Shown one piece after another: positions 21,561 through 34,700 of a DNA stretch of 64,000 nucleotides. Below the pieces are notes generated by a model. The model had not been told where the DNA came from, did not search any database, and saw nothing but the letters and a program-made list of their open reading frames with translations. A program made the position numbers and the translations under genes. Within the stretch, counting starts at the first letter, position 1, and each line of letters opens with the position of its first letter. The stretch covers positions 20,349,985 through 20,413,984 of the forward strand of contig OZ038433.1 in the NCBI GenBank assembly GCA_964036275.1, read 5' to 3'. This DNA comes from Litoditis marina (Eukaryota; Nematoda; Chromadorea; Rhabditida; Rhabditidae).

Positions 21561-22791
21561 ACTGATCTAATGTGTTCAACGTGCTTTTGAAACAGAAATT
21601 CTATTTTGAAGTGCTAGCTTGTGGTTGAATTAGGATGAGAGACTTCGGAATTAGGGTGGGCCTGCTACCAATCGTTGTTCTCTAACCCCCCACCCCTCCG
21701 TTGTACTATAACCCCCTCCTTTCTTAGTATAACCCCCCCCCCCCCCCCCCGGCCTCCTTCTTGGAGTGGGGACGTGGCCTTGGCATGTCCTCGCATACAT
21801 TTATGATCTTTTGCTCCAGTTTTCAGACCGTCCTCTATGCTATCGCTCTTTTCTTCTTCTCATACGATTTTTACAGAAAACCATCCAAAGAGCGATTCAA
21901 TTGCTGCAATTACATCCTATCTTCCTTAACAACATTTTCTTGCAAACTCTAGTTAATCACAAACCACTTTGATAATCACTGATTGACAGAACAGTTTGAC
22001 ATATTCTATAGCGTTTTGTGTATGGAACCACCTTTATCGTCCTACTGTTAATTTGGATGGAGTTATCGAAATGTTTCGAAACATTACACAGTACGTCATT
22101 ACAGTATGCCATGGTTCAAATAAATTCCTTGGACCCCTTCTTTCAAGTGTTTCAATTTGCCAAGCCCTCTTTAGGATCGCTCAGGAGCTAAAATGGTATA
22201 TTGGCCTAATATAAGACGTGACCGAATAAAAATGTTTTGGAAACGGCCTATTTCAGAAACTTCACACGGAGAGAGGAGATGGTGCCAATAATTTTTCCCA
22301 ATCCAGTGAATCAAGGCTCTAGTGAGTAGCATTTCACTGTATGGGCTCCCCCAGCATTATACCCAATTCGCACTTTGTATGTTGACAAAGTGTCCAGCCC
22401 GTGTTTCTCTGCGTGCAAGCGCACTTTGTACACGGATAAAGTATGACTGTTGGTTCTGACGTTTTCCTGAGTCTACTTTTCGGCATAATGAAATAATGCA
22501 ATCTATCTATACCTCCTATGATAGTTTCTAAATATATTTCACATATTTCGTATATACTGATGCTTCAATCCAAGTTTGCTATATACTTCTTCTCAATCAC
22601 TTTTATTGCTTTGAAACAGTTTTTGGTTTCCTTGTTTATCTATCACTTCCCGACTGTTATAAGCCATATAGATCGGTTAGTCAAAAGTGTTATGCGTTCC
22701 GTCTCACATTTCTGCGCTCTCTTCCGAATCAACAGTCAACCTCTGTCTGTTTTTAGTCTGCGTCTTCGCCCACTGCACACCGACTTATCCG
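21561..22791. other. Region upstream of the receptor gene
   Basis: Contains poly(C) runs (about 21727-21750) and a segment conserved with unit 2. A TGTTTTTAG acceptor-like site ends at 22756, 35 bp before the receptor ATG, and could be a trans-splice or 5'UTR intron site. Short frames (21761-22214) are not conserved in unit 2 as proteins. Confidence 0.4.
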
Positions 22792-25700
22792 ATGAAATTT
22801 CAATCATCACCAGTGATCTTTTCATCTACTGCGTCTCCTGGCGGGTCCGTGGTTGGTCATCCGCCACCGTTATTTCCCCAGCACCTGTTTCAGGCTGACA
22901 ACCAGTTGGCAGCAATGTCGGGACATGCCCAGCAGGTTGCCGGCGAGGTGGGCATCATGTCAGCATACCGTCAACGAGGAATCTACTCTCCTGCCAGCCC
23001 ATCTACTTCCAATAGTTCTCCCAGCGCCATTTTCAAGGTAAGAACTACATAAAGACCGTGGTATGGTTAAGTTAATGTGCTCGGTAAGAGATGAACTCAT
23101 AACCACCTTATTCAAAGACCAAGGGTCACGCCAACATTGAAAATGAGAACAGTTTGGGAACTTATTCTATGTTTACCATTGTAACAGTACCCAAAAAACC
23201 ATTCGGCAATTCACTATGCGCAAAAATTTTGATGTGTTTTTCAATATTTTTCAAATTCCCGCCGCGCTCCTAGTTGCTCCTAATTTTGGCAGTGTATCAC
23301 GTACATTCCATCATACCGTAATGCGGGTATTCACTGGTACAATTGTTGTTTTTGTTGTTCTTTTTGCTTTATCATTGTTATTATTGTTGCGATTTTCCAT
23401 GCTGTGTTTTCACACTTATGAGTGTTAACCAATCACATATATATAGTCGATCGAGCCCGTACACTCATTGTTATCTCAATTTTGAAAAAGGATTTCGGAA
23501 TGTTGGTCAAAAAGTTCTTTGTTGATTGCATGAGTTTGAATGTGACGTTTTCACAATTTGTCACTCCTTTAATTATTTGCACTGGCTCCACTTTTCTACA
23601 ATACAGCTCATATAATAGTCCACCTCTTTTCAAGTTCATGTATTTGTTTTCAGGCTGCTTAGGTGACGCGTATTGATGATTCGACGCCAAACTTGGGAGC
23701 TTAGGCTGAATGATTTTGCGGTGAGGGTTCGACCTTGTTTGGTTCATGGCTAAGTAGAGGGAACTTGGAACGATTTTTCAAGTTGTGAACAAATCATTTA
23801 ACACGAAAAATTGATCCGTTTTTTCGTTGGTCATAGAGACATATCAGCAACACCTTGAAGAAAAAAATTCACCTTTTTGTTACACTTTTTCTTTGAAGTT
23901 GACTGTCTGCAGATCTTCCTTTAGTGTATTGCGCGTTGAAAGTTTTCGTGCTCAATGAGCTTCCAAACCATATGATTTTCGTGAAGTCCTTCAGTTCATG
24001 ATAATGAAGCCCATACCCATTATAATCAACTTGGCGGGTAGATACTACTAAAAGTAACTCCATCATTACTACTCTACGTGTTACCTAGGTCTCAGTCATG
24101 TCATCTATAAGTTTTTCTAACTATTTTATGAAAACCTCAGCAGGTTATTGTCAATCAATATAATTAATCTTAATCTGTGTTCGTTCGAACTAGCATCAGG
24201 CACGTGGTAATCTTACCGGCATTCATAGTATGAAAACTTCTTATTTGTAACAATTCGAAATTCATCAAGTATATATGAACTTCAGGACTCAAAACCACTT
24301 ACCGGAACAGAAGAAGAAGATAGAAGAATTTTCGAATGTTTTGTTTGCGTATGGGTCTCAATACACATGTTTGTCTTGTTTGTTTTTTTATAACTGGTGA
24401 TCAATTCGGAATAATTCATGAACAATCAATTCCACAACAATGGGGACATGTAATAACAAACGGGATTGATCACATACACACATACACATAATTAACCATC
24501 AAGGTTATTCAAGTTTCAATTCTGAATGAAAAACGGGTGCTGAGAATAAGTTACGAATAAACCTAGTGAAAGAGGCTAAATAACGTAAATTTTCAACTTA
24601 CTAAATAATGTGAGAAACAAATCAGATTCCATAGTATGAAAGTATCAATATCTCAAGTGAAATCACTATTTGATCAGAACCGGCTAAATGTGGACAAAAA
24701 GGGAAAAAGGAGCCCGTTTTCAAGATTGTGCTGGAACTAATCACTAATCATAGTGAAATTTTCCGCATATCAGAGGGAAAAACGGGCTCCCGTTTGGCCG
24801 AACTCAGTAATTTGGCTCAGATTTGATGCAAAACCTTAATGTTTAACAGAGTAACGTAATAGACAGGGTACCCTTCATTAATAATCACAGTCACACTTAC
24901 TGGTGTGATCATACTTTTGCTTACATAAATTGGTTGAACACTAATCGAACACAGAAAGTGTGGATATAAGAGTTTACAGGTTCGTTATGAAAACTAAACA
25001 AGCCAGAACCTCACATTCTCAAATATGATTGCCAAATCAGATGTGAACCATCTTGCATGACATTTTGAGTGGCCGGTATATATCAATTGCGAATTTTCAC
25101 AGATCAGACTATTCGACAAAAACGGAGTCCGTTTTTCAATTCAAACCCGTGAAAAAGAAGACTTTGCATATAAAATAGACGGATTTTCTTGTTGTTTTTT
25201 TCTTGTAGAAAAAAGTAGCCTGTTTTTCGATTCTTAGTGACTTTCACATCAAAACTTGAATCTTTCATCGACTAATGAAAAAGAAACCAACTATAAAAAT
25301 TGTAAGACATACCAGTCACCCAAAATCTCAAATACACTCAATAACAAGCTGACCAAAGATTTTGACTTGCGGAATCCTTTGTTTCTATGAAAATCGAGCA
25401 GAACGTGCAACTGCGACCTGCACACAATATCCCATCAGCCACTGATTGGTTCCAATTCCGAAACAGAGTAGAAGAACGGACGAGCCCTATCCTGTTCTGA
25501 AGAAAACAACGAGTGAAAGAAACGTGTGTCACAAATTTCGGTTATGACTCCCTTTTTCGTACTTTATTCGAAATAAGAGGAACATAACAAAGTAATAGTA
25601 AACGATAAGCGATTACATAGTATGTGCGTAAACTGTAGAACATAAGCGTGAGAATATCTTATCTTCTTATAACTCATTTCGTGAGTACCGCGGACACATT

Positions 25701-28700
25701 TTTTGGAGCCGAGCGAAATTAAAGAATTGGACAGCAACTATTATTCCACACAAATTTCCGATTTTATGACCACAAACAATCGTTAAAAACCCACTGCTTT
25801 TCACATACACTGTATGCTCTCTAAAGAATATGAAATACTATGATACTCACCGGATATGAAATATCGAATGGAGATGACACTACTCCGACCTCCTCATGCC
25901 AGCGAGAATAGGCGCTGTACTAATTCATTGTCAGACAAGTCAAATTATTTTCGAGCCGACCAACACAAAACACTAGCTTCGGGCTCAAATCAACTATCTT
26001 GGAAAAGCACATGTACTTTTATCAAGTATTATATGTACATCCGAATGAAATGAATGTAACAAAAACATAAAATAAAAAATAAAAGTGAAAAGCAAAGCAG
26101 CGACGTCGTATTTTCCGGCCCAACCGTCTACCTGGTGCCTTATACGCAATCCCCGTCGCGCACTTTTGCGTAGTGCGCCAAATTTGAAAAAAATAAAAAG
26201 CTACAGTACGACAGGTTTTAGTAATACCGTTTGCTTAGTTCTTTTCCTTCATTTCTGAGCCTAATAGTCTTCTATGCTTCTACAGACTACAAAAACGACA
26301 AACGGTTAGGCTTGCTAATAAATGTTGGCGAGACCCTTTCTATTCAAGACGGTTTTGGGTTTTCTCAGGGGGTTGAACTATGAAATCTGTCTTGTACTGA
26401 CTCCACACCTTAGCGTTTACGATGTGAAATCCCGTACGGAAGAGAGGCCAAATTTGTGTTTGCGAACGATGGTGGTATTTTGGGTCGCCACATTTTTAAT
26501 GCTCAAGTTCATCTCGTAGTTGAATTGAAACTGATGTTTGAGACAGACAGTGTTATTTTGAACGGTGAATGAAACAGTTGGGTGAAATATGGGCGAAGAA
26601 AACTCAGTAACAGAATGAAGCGGTGCAGTTGAGAAGTAAACATAATAAACATTAGTGAAACGTGGGGGAACCAGCAAATTTGTGAGTTGTTTTTGATTTG
26701 ACCTCCATATCAGCGAAAAGTGTACAATACAGATTGCTCAGATATTGTATCAGAAGTATTCTGCAAAAATATGAAAATACCATTGTGTCACAATGGTTCA
26801 CGAAGCCCGCATAATATTTCATAAATTGTCGATAGGCAAATTTTAGTCTACTTTGATATAATACGTGCGTTGTGAACCATTGTGCAACAATGGTGTTGTT
26901 CTATTTTTGCAGAACACTTCTGATACAATATCTGAGCAATCTGTATTGTACACTTTTTGCTGATATGTAGGTCAGATCAAAAACAACTCACACATTTGCT
27001 GGTTCCCCCATTTTTTACAAATTGTTCTCTTTTTGCTAGTTGTACTCCTACAACAGGCCATGTTGCTTATTCACAGCGTAAATCTTGTAAATTCTTGTGT
27101 GCAAGACGATGACATTTTACGAATAACTGGAATATCAAAAAACGTTTGAAACATATGAAACTGGTTACACTCAACCGGGGTCCAGTATGTGGCAACATGC
27201 GGGTGCAACGAGGCACGGTTTGAAAAAGATAAAAATAAAATTTACGAATAACTGGATAAAAATGAGTAGAACCTTGAATGTTTTTCTTCTAACACCTATA
27301 TGTTATTTACAGGGAGAAGTGTGTGTTGGATGTTCGAGTGATTCTGCTATTCGCGCGCACTACGGAGCCTCATCCTGTCACGGTTGCAAGGCATTTTTCC
27401 GGTCAGTAAAAATACGTTTTCCAAAAAATACGTTTGCCAGTGGTTTATATACTGAGCAAACCAATACACGTGAAACATTAGCAAAACGCTCTGTTTTCCT
27501 CCAACGTCTCCTTCTTTCTTTTATCTCATACTGCGTAATGAGTTCGTGTCCTGAGTAACTAGAATTGAGAATTTACATCCCATTTCTATCATGTTTGGGT
27601 CCTACGGAGAAGTTTTTCTGTATTTCAATTTGACCTTCTAATACTGGTAAGATGATTAGAATGTGTACTTTTGAAAATCACGTGGGAGTGAGCAGGACGA
27701 TTTATAATAGTTTCAATTTCACTCGCTAATGTTAGAATATTTGAAACGCTTCAATTGTGTATTGTGTTCTGTCGCCCGTACAGCCTATTGAGGACAGCGA
27801 TACTCAGCACAAGCCTGGTTGCAGAACAATAAAATACGCATGGCGGCGAAACAAATCGATTTTTTCTCCAACCGCCTGCGTCTCTCACAATTAACGCAAT
27901 TGTTTTGTTCTTGAACTGTTCCGACCAAACACGGATCTGTGTTTTAGAGAGCGCGTTCTAAGTAGATAGTATCAGGATCAGCAGTTCAACGGCCTTTCGA
28001 TCGCAAGCATAGCCAATTGGACGAAAGGAGACAGAACGCATGCGAGAGGGTAAAAGCGCTGTTTCATAGGAAAGAGGGGTATAGTGGTTTCATGGGGTTT
28101 CATTTGGTTTATGGGGCAATAGGGTACAGAGGTGTTTTCAGAAGGATTAGCGACGCGCCAATTGTCTGCTATTGGCTAGCTATGAGAGCGAGATAGCATA
28201 CAGGTCAATGAGACCGCAGACAGGTTAAGACATTCTGCGTCTCTGTGATCTGCTCACTCTCTCGCCGAGACCGCTACAAAAGGGGCTAGCGAATTGGCTC
28301 AGAGCATTCCCACCGAGAATTTGGCATCGTGCCAATGAATTTCCGTGTCGGAATCTCTCAAAAACATCATTATACCGTTAGCAATTTTTCACATGGTTGC
28401 TGAAACTATTTCTAAACTCTCGAATTTCCCTTCCGCCCATTTTTGTTTTTCTTGCAGGCGAAGTGTCTTCGAAGGTCGATCGTATGTATGTAGTGCGGAG
28501 AACAACTGCAACATCACGAATGGTGAGAAAATCAAAAACTAAAAAATGACTCATGGAAAAAGATTGGGGGTTAAGATGATTAAGAGAACTAAGAAACCAC
28601 AATGAAGTCTTTGTTCCCTTGGTTGGTGTAGTAATCAGTGTATCAATCATCTCTCTGATATTTTTTCTGTGTTTACATATAATTACGGTAACAAGTTTCC

Positions 28701-31700
28701 TTTACTCTTCACTCCTTTACAATAATAAAATTTCGAACATCAATTTCGCCCGAGCAGGCAGTGAACAAGTCGTTTCAAGTCCACTGAATAGTATATAAGC
28801 TGTTATCAGCTTTGATTTTTAGGTCCTCTTCCATAGTTGTAGTCTGCAATAGAATAGATTGTTCATTCGCGATTGAACACGTGTCTTTCCACATTGGTCT
28901 ATGTGGCACTCCAATTATGGGATATTATTGGAGATGAAGAAGAAAAATTAGATAAACACATGAGGAGAAAACATTGGTAAAGTGCACCGTATCTAAAGAA
29001 AGTGCGCCCACGGTTCACCTGAGCAAGTTTAACTTTCCTTTTCGCATCTTTTGAATTTTAGTTTTCATTGTGTACGCATTTCTTAATAACACCAAACTCC
29101 TATAAAAATGACTAGGTAAATAAAATTATAGTGATTTTTCACAGATTTCGGATATGACTATAGAACAAGTTGAACAAGAGATAATGACAGATACAGTATA
29201 CCCCCATCTTTGTTGTGTCGACGACAACGCTTCTTTAAATTCCTGAACTTCGAGAGAAAACAAATATAATCAACGTCCTAGAATTCAGATATTATTACTA
29301 GGTATTTTGTGACCGTCTAGTGCATCAATTTGCTTTTGCTTATTGCTCAGCCTACGCTCATACATAATATGACCTCGACCTAACTCCTAACCAAACAATT
29401 CGATATATCTCTTCAGAAAATGTCGTTTTTCAAAATGCTCTTCAAATTAGCTACTATCTTACAAACCATCAGGTACAATCATCTCGTCCAGCACTGTTCA
29501 ATTGCATGTAATATTATGTGCGCGTAACAGGGCAATCGTACCCTTTTCTTTTCAGCATTTCTCTGCATTTACCTTTTTGGAGCGCCATATTCTATGGAAA
29601 GTCACGTGTTTAATCGCAAATAAAATCCTATTCTATTCTACTCTATTAAAAAACATTGAATATTATTGAAATTAAGTCGACGTTGATATGAAAGGAAGTA
29701 TAACCTCCTTTCTTTTTTCAGAATCGCGCATCATTACAGCATGTAATCGAGAGCTACAGTATACCTTCATCTCCATCATGATGACCACTATAACCACTGA
29801 TTTCAGAATCTCGCAACAAATGCCGCGCGTGTCGTCTCCGAAACTGTTTGGAAGGAGGAATGAACACAAAACACGTGAGAGACGAGAGGAGCAAACAAGA
29901 AAGAAGGACCCCGCCGGACAACTCGGATCCCAAAACCAACAAAAAGTCCTCACACTCAGGTTTGTACTGAAAAAGGCACGAGCATAATCACGTCACACGT
30001 GAGCACACACGTAAAGGCGTGAGAAGAAGTGGAACATGTATTCGTCAGTGTGTTAATGCATTGATCGGCTGAACTTCTGATAGAACTTGTAACATCGCCA
30101 GCAGGGACGATTCTAACTCCTTGTACAAATACAACAGACTAATGTTTTATCCACAAAAAACTTGATCACGGAGAGAACAATGTAACACTAATTGATTTTC
30201 TCTTCATAGTCCTTTATTGCATTTTTCAACCCTTGGCATACATGAATTTCAATGCATTGCAGTCGAATAGTATATGATTTTGACCGTTTGTTTCCGTGCT
30301 TTCATCCAGAAAATAGGCCCGTGATAGTCAGGAGTATTTTGAGCAGACACTTCCAGAAATGGCTAGTAGTATATTTGTACCCATGTCTGACCATAATTTA
30401 TTCTGCTGTGCTACAGTAATCCGTGAGGAATGTCAGCTGACGCACTTCGTGTGTGGTCTGGAACGACAGACAGAACTTCTCACGGATGATGACGTCATGG
30501 GTGATGACGCTGGCGAATGGAGTCGTGACGTTTCACTGACCTCTGGCCTCCCGAATCCGAGACTCGTCATGAAACGATCACCGGTACGTCTTTTTACTTT
30601 TACTGTTAAGTCTCAAAGTTCTAGTTTTGGATAAAAAGGACGAGTCTACTTTGGATTTCCAGAATTGGACGAGTCTAGTTTTGGATTTGAAGAAGGACGA
30701 TTGTTTGAACCAATTTCAACGGGTCATCACATTAAACTGCAATACGTTTTTCAAGTGTTAGGACCGATACGTCGGGATTGGTCCACATAATCGTCCTACT
30801 TTGAATATCCCAAATTTCATAATTTCGAAAAAAACAGCCAAGTAAAACCACCCGTATGAAGCCAGTTAGTCGTTTATGAATTCAAGTAGATCTGCGCTTC
30901 CCGTAGGTCAACTGGCAATGTGAACGCATCATGCAATCGGCAGACGTCTACAGTTCTTGGTACCGTGCATTCGTACTCCACGCAGACTGGGCCATGGGGA
31001 TACCAGCTTTCCGTGCGATACCCCTCGAAGACCAGGTGCGCACTTTTTGACCTACCATTCGGATACCATTCTAGATGGGGAGATTTGAAGATTAGGATGG
31101 TTCAGGAGAGTAATAAAACCAACCTGAATTCATGAAAAAGTGGGGGTCCAACGACTGTGAGATTTGTCTTCTGCTGTGCGCCCCTTGGACAACTACTCTC
31201 AAATGGAGCAGCTACTGCTACAAAAACCGAAAAATACTCATGTAAAACTGTTAACTACAAACATACAAAAGTCGTAAAATATTTTTCAAACCTGTAAACT
31301 AGAATCTTTAAATAACCGAAAAATACTAATATACTCAAGTATAACTGTTCATTACAAACATACAAAAGTCGTAAAATACTTTCTCAAACCTGTGAACCAG
31401 AATCTACAAGTCACAGCTGCGAAAGAGAGAGCAACTGTTGAATAGTATGCCAAACGTTATAGCACCTAGAATTGAAGTAATGATCAAAAACACCAACCAT
31501 TGTGCACAAAACCAGGAACTCTATAATTGACTACGTTGAATTAACATCTGTGATTTGTAGATTCTAGTTTACAGGTTTGAGAAAGTATTTTACGACTTTT
31601 GTATGTTTGTAATGAACAGTTATACTTGAGTATATTAGTATTTTTCGGTTATTTACAGATTCTAGTTTACAGGTTTGAAAAATATTTTACGACTTTTGTA

Positions 31701-34700
31701 TGTTTGTAGTTAACAGTTTTACATGAGTATTTTTCGGTTTTTGTAGCAGTAGCTGCTCCATTTGAGAGTAGTTGTCCAAGGGGCGCACAGCAGAAGACAA
31801 ATCTCACAGTCGTTGGGCCCCCACTTTTTCATGAATTTTTCTTTTTTTGTATACATACCGTAGGTATGTGGTTTGATCTGTACGGTGAAGATAAAAAATT
31901 TTTTTATTGAACCACTTGCCACGTATTACTGTCATTTCAGAAAAATATGACGTCAACTTGCAGTTCTAAAAACTTACTTTCTGTCTTCTGCCATTCAGAA
32001 TCCCAGAATACGTCATGTTTGAATGAAGTTTCATCGTGAATTGACCATTTCTAAGAAACTTTCAGCATTCGAAAACATATTTCACGTCAATTTTTCGAAA
32101 GTTGACGTCATCTGGCCTTCTGATTTCCAGAATAAGTCATATTTAGATGAAGTTTTGTCGTTAATATACCATTTTTAAGATATTTTCAGCATTTGAAAAT
32201 ATATGTGACGTCAACTTTGCACTTTTCAAAATCGACGTCATCTGTCTGGTCTCCAGAATCCCAGAATACATCACTCTCAGATTGAGTTTCACCGTTAATT
32301 GACCCTTTCTAAGATATTACCATCGTTTGAAAATATATGTGACGTCAACTTTGCACTTTTCAAAATCGACGTCGTCTGGTCTCCAGAATCCCAGAATACA
32401 TCACTCTCAGATTGAGTTTCACCGCTAATTGACCCTTTCTAAGATATTACCATCGTTTGAAAATATATGTGACGTCAACTTCGCACTTTTCAAAAATGAC
32501 GTCATCTGGTCTCCAGAATCTCAGAATACGTCACTTTTAGATTGAGTTTCTCCGTTAATTGACCCTTTCTAAGATATTATCATCATTTGAAAATATATGT
32601 GACGTCAACTTTGCACTTTTCAAAATCGACGTCATCTGGTCTCCAGAATCCCAGAATACATCACTCTCAGATTGAGTTTCACCGTTAATTGACCCTTTCT
32701 AAGATATTACCATCGTTTAAAAATATATGTGACGTCAACTTTGCACTTTTCAAAATCGACGTCATCTGGTCTCCAGAATCCCAGAATACATCACTCTCAG
32801 ATTGAGTTTCACCGTTAATTGACCCTTTCTAAGATATTACCATCGTTTAAAAATATATGTGACGTCAACTTTGCACTTTTCAAAAATGACGTCATCTGGT
32901 CTCCAGAATCTCAGAATACGTCACTTTTAGATTGAGTTTCTCCGTTGATTGACCCTTTCTAAGATATAATCATCATTTGAAAATATATGTGACGTCAACT
33001 TTGCACTTTTCAAAAATGACGTCATCCGGTCTCCAGAATCCTGAAGGACGTCAGGAATAGAATACTTCATACTCAAATAAAAGTCACGATGGCATCATAT
33101 TTCAATTTTCGAGCAAATCGGTAAATGTTACTCTAAGTTACAATACAGTTTGAGTTGTCGACCGGGCAGAGAGAGTGAGAGAGCGTGCTAAATGGAGAAG
33201 ACACTTTCCGAAAAATGTCTATAACTTTGATTAAAACAATTTTTTCTCGAATTTTTTTTTGCTCCGCGAGTGTTCGAGTAGGTATCACATGTCTTTCACA
33301 ATTTTCAACGAAATCGGTTGAGTAGAAACCCTTGAACTGGGTTTACTTTTCTTGTCACCACCCACCCACCCACACACACACACACACACCCACCCACACA
33401 CGACGGAAGTTGGCGCTCTTGATGAAGCGCATGAGGTCATAACTTGGCTCAAACTTAACCGATCTCGCTCAAATTTGAAACACGGTTAGGGAATTAGCTA
33501 TAGAAAACAAGCACATCAATAAAAACTTTGTTTTGCAAATTTCAGCCTTTTTGAGGAGAAACTAAAAAAACGGAAGCGCGCATTAGCCGGACCAAAGACA
33601 AATCTCGCACAGCGCTTCGCGCTGCGCGCGATATCCAGACTATAGAAACATCGAGGATAAATAACAATCTTTGGGTATTTTATAAAACTTTTAACCTTCA
33701 ACGTAGCTCTAGTTTCCTTATCACTTTCAGCATGAGACTTTCGAAAACAATGACAAAATGAGTTTGATACAAATAAAATAACCAAGTAGTTCACAAACTA
33801 TTAGGCGAAGCTGCTGCGCATAAATCGAGTTTTCTGTACAGTTTGGTGTCTTCAACTATTGATACAACTGTCTGATCACATGTTTGTAGTTTGCATAGAT
33901 ATACTAGAAGTCAATTGAATAGTCACCTCTAATGAGTCATCGTGCACTTTGTCGCGGCACGGTAAGCGTCTCGCTTTTGGTGTGGCGGGGTCAGGTTCGA
34001 TTCCCGCATGAAGCAAAACGTGGTTGACACGTGTCAACAAAGAGGATCGTCCCTGGCAATTGCCAGGTGTTGAGCAGTGATATTATCACTTGCCAAGTGT
34101 TGAGCAGTGATAGTATCACTTGGCAGACATCAATATCCATGTTGGCGCTTGTCATTTGGGTTGGCTCCAATATTTCTCAGATACAACAGCAACTTTGACA
34201 AGATAATGGTTTACGTGTCACACCCACTCCGTTGACAACATTTTGGTAAAAAAAACGGAAATTTTGAAAAAATTTAGTTGGACTCGTCTTATATACTAGA
34301 AGTCAATTGAATAGTCACCTCTAATGAGGCATTGTGCACTTTGTCGCGGCACGTTGTTAAGTTCTGCTGTGTTCAACATGTTTCACGTGACTGTGCGATT
34401 GACTAACAGTATAGAAGAGAACCCTGATGCTTAGAAAGTTGTTGAATTATTTTATCGAGCTTTTTCAGACTACGCTGTTCAAGCAGAACTTCATGTGCTT
34501 CGGCTGGATAACCCACGCTTACAATGCGTATATTCTGGGTCACCACGAGATGGGAATCCCGTTGGGAACGGGCGCCTACATTCCATACCCGCATGAGGAA
34601 CAGCAGCAGATGGAACCCAAGTTGGTGTTGCCGTTTTACTTTGACCCCCACTCTCCCACTTTTCTCACTTCTTGGTGACCATCCTTATTCAAAACGTGTA

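Larger units (their letters stand above)
19262..29990 (+). repeat. Segmental duplication, unit 1 (receptor 5' region)
   Basis: From AACCGGGAAGCCGACGAAAT onward this matches 53322 to the window end in the same orientation. Shared content: LTR remnant, receptor exons 1-3, intron 1 with its hairpin, and intronic sequence up to about 29730. Differences: extra 661-bp hAT MITE and about 175 bp (22512-22687) in this copy; 231-bp and 1.12-kb blocks only in the other. The end coordinate is approximate because the partner runs out of the window. Confidence 0.9.

Noticed and set aside
22518..22898. 126-codon plus frame overlapping receptor exon 1
   Set aside because: A different frame from the exon that splices in phase into the zinc-finger exon; only the latter is consistent.
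25338..25532. 64-codon minus frame identical in both units
   Set aside because: Same reason: lies in the identical intron tract.
26417..26677. 86-codon minus frame identical in both units
   Set aside because: The whole surrounding intron is identical between units, so conservation says nothing about coding; no splice or start context supports it.
33950..34022. Functional tRNA gene
   Set aside because: B box is good but T and acceptor stems do not pair; kept as a tRNA-derived repeat.
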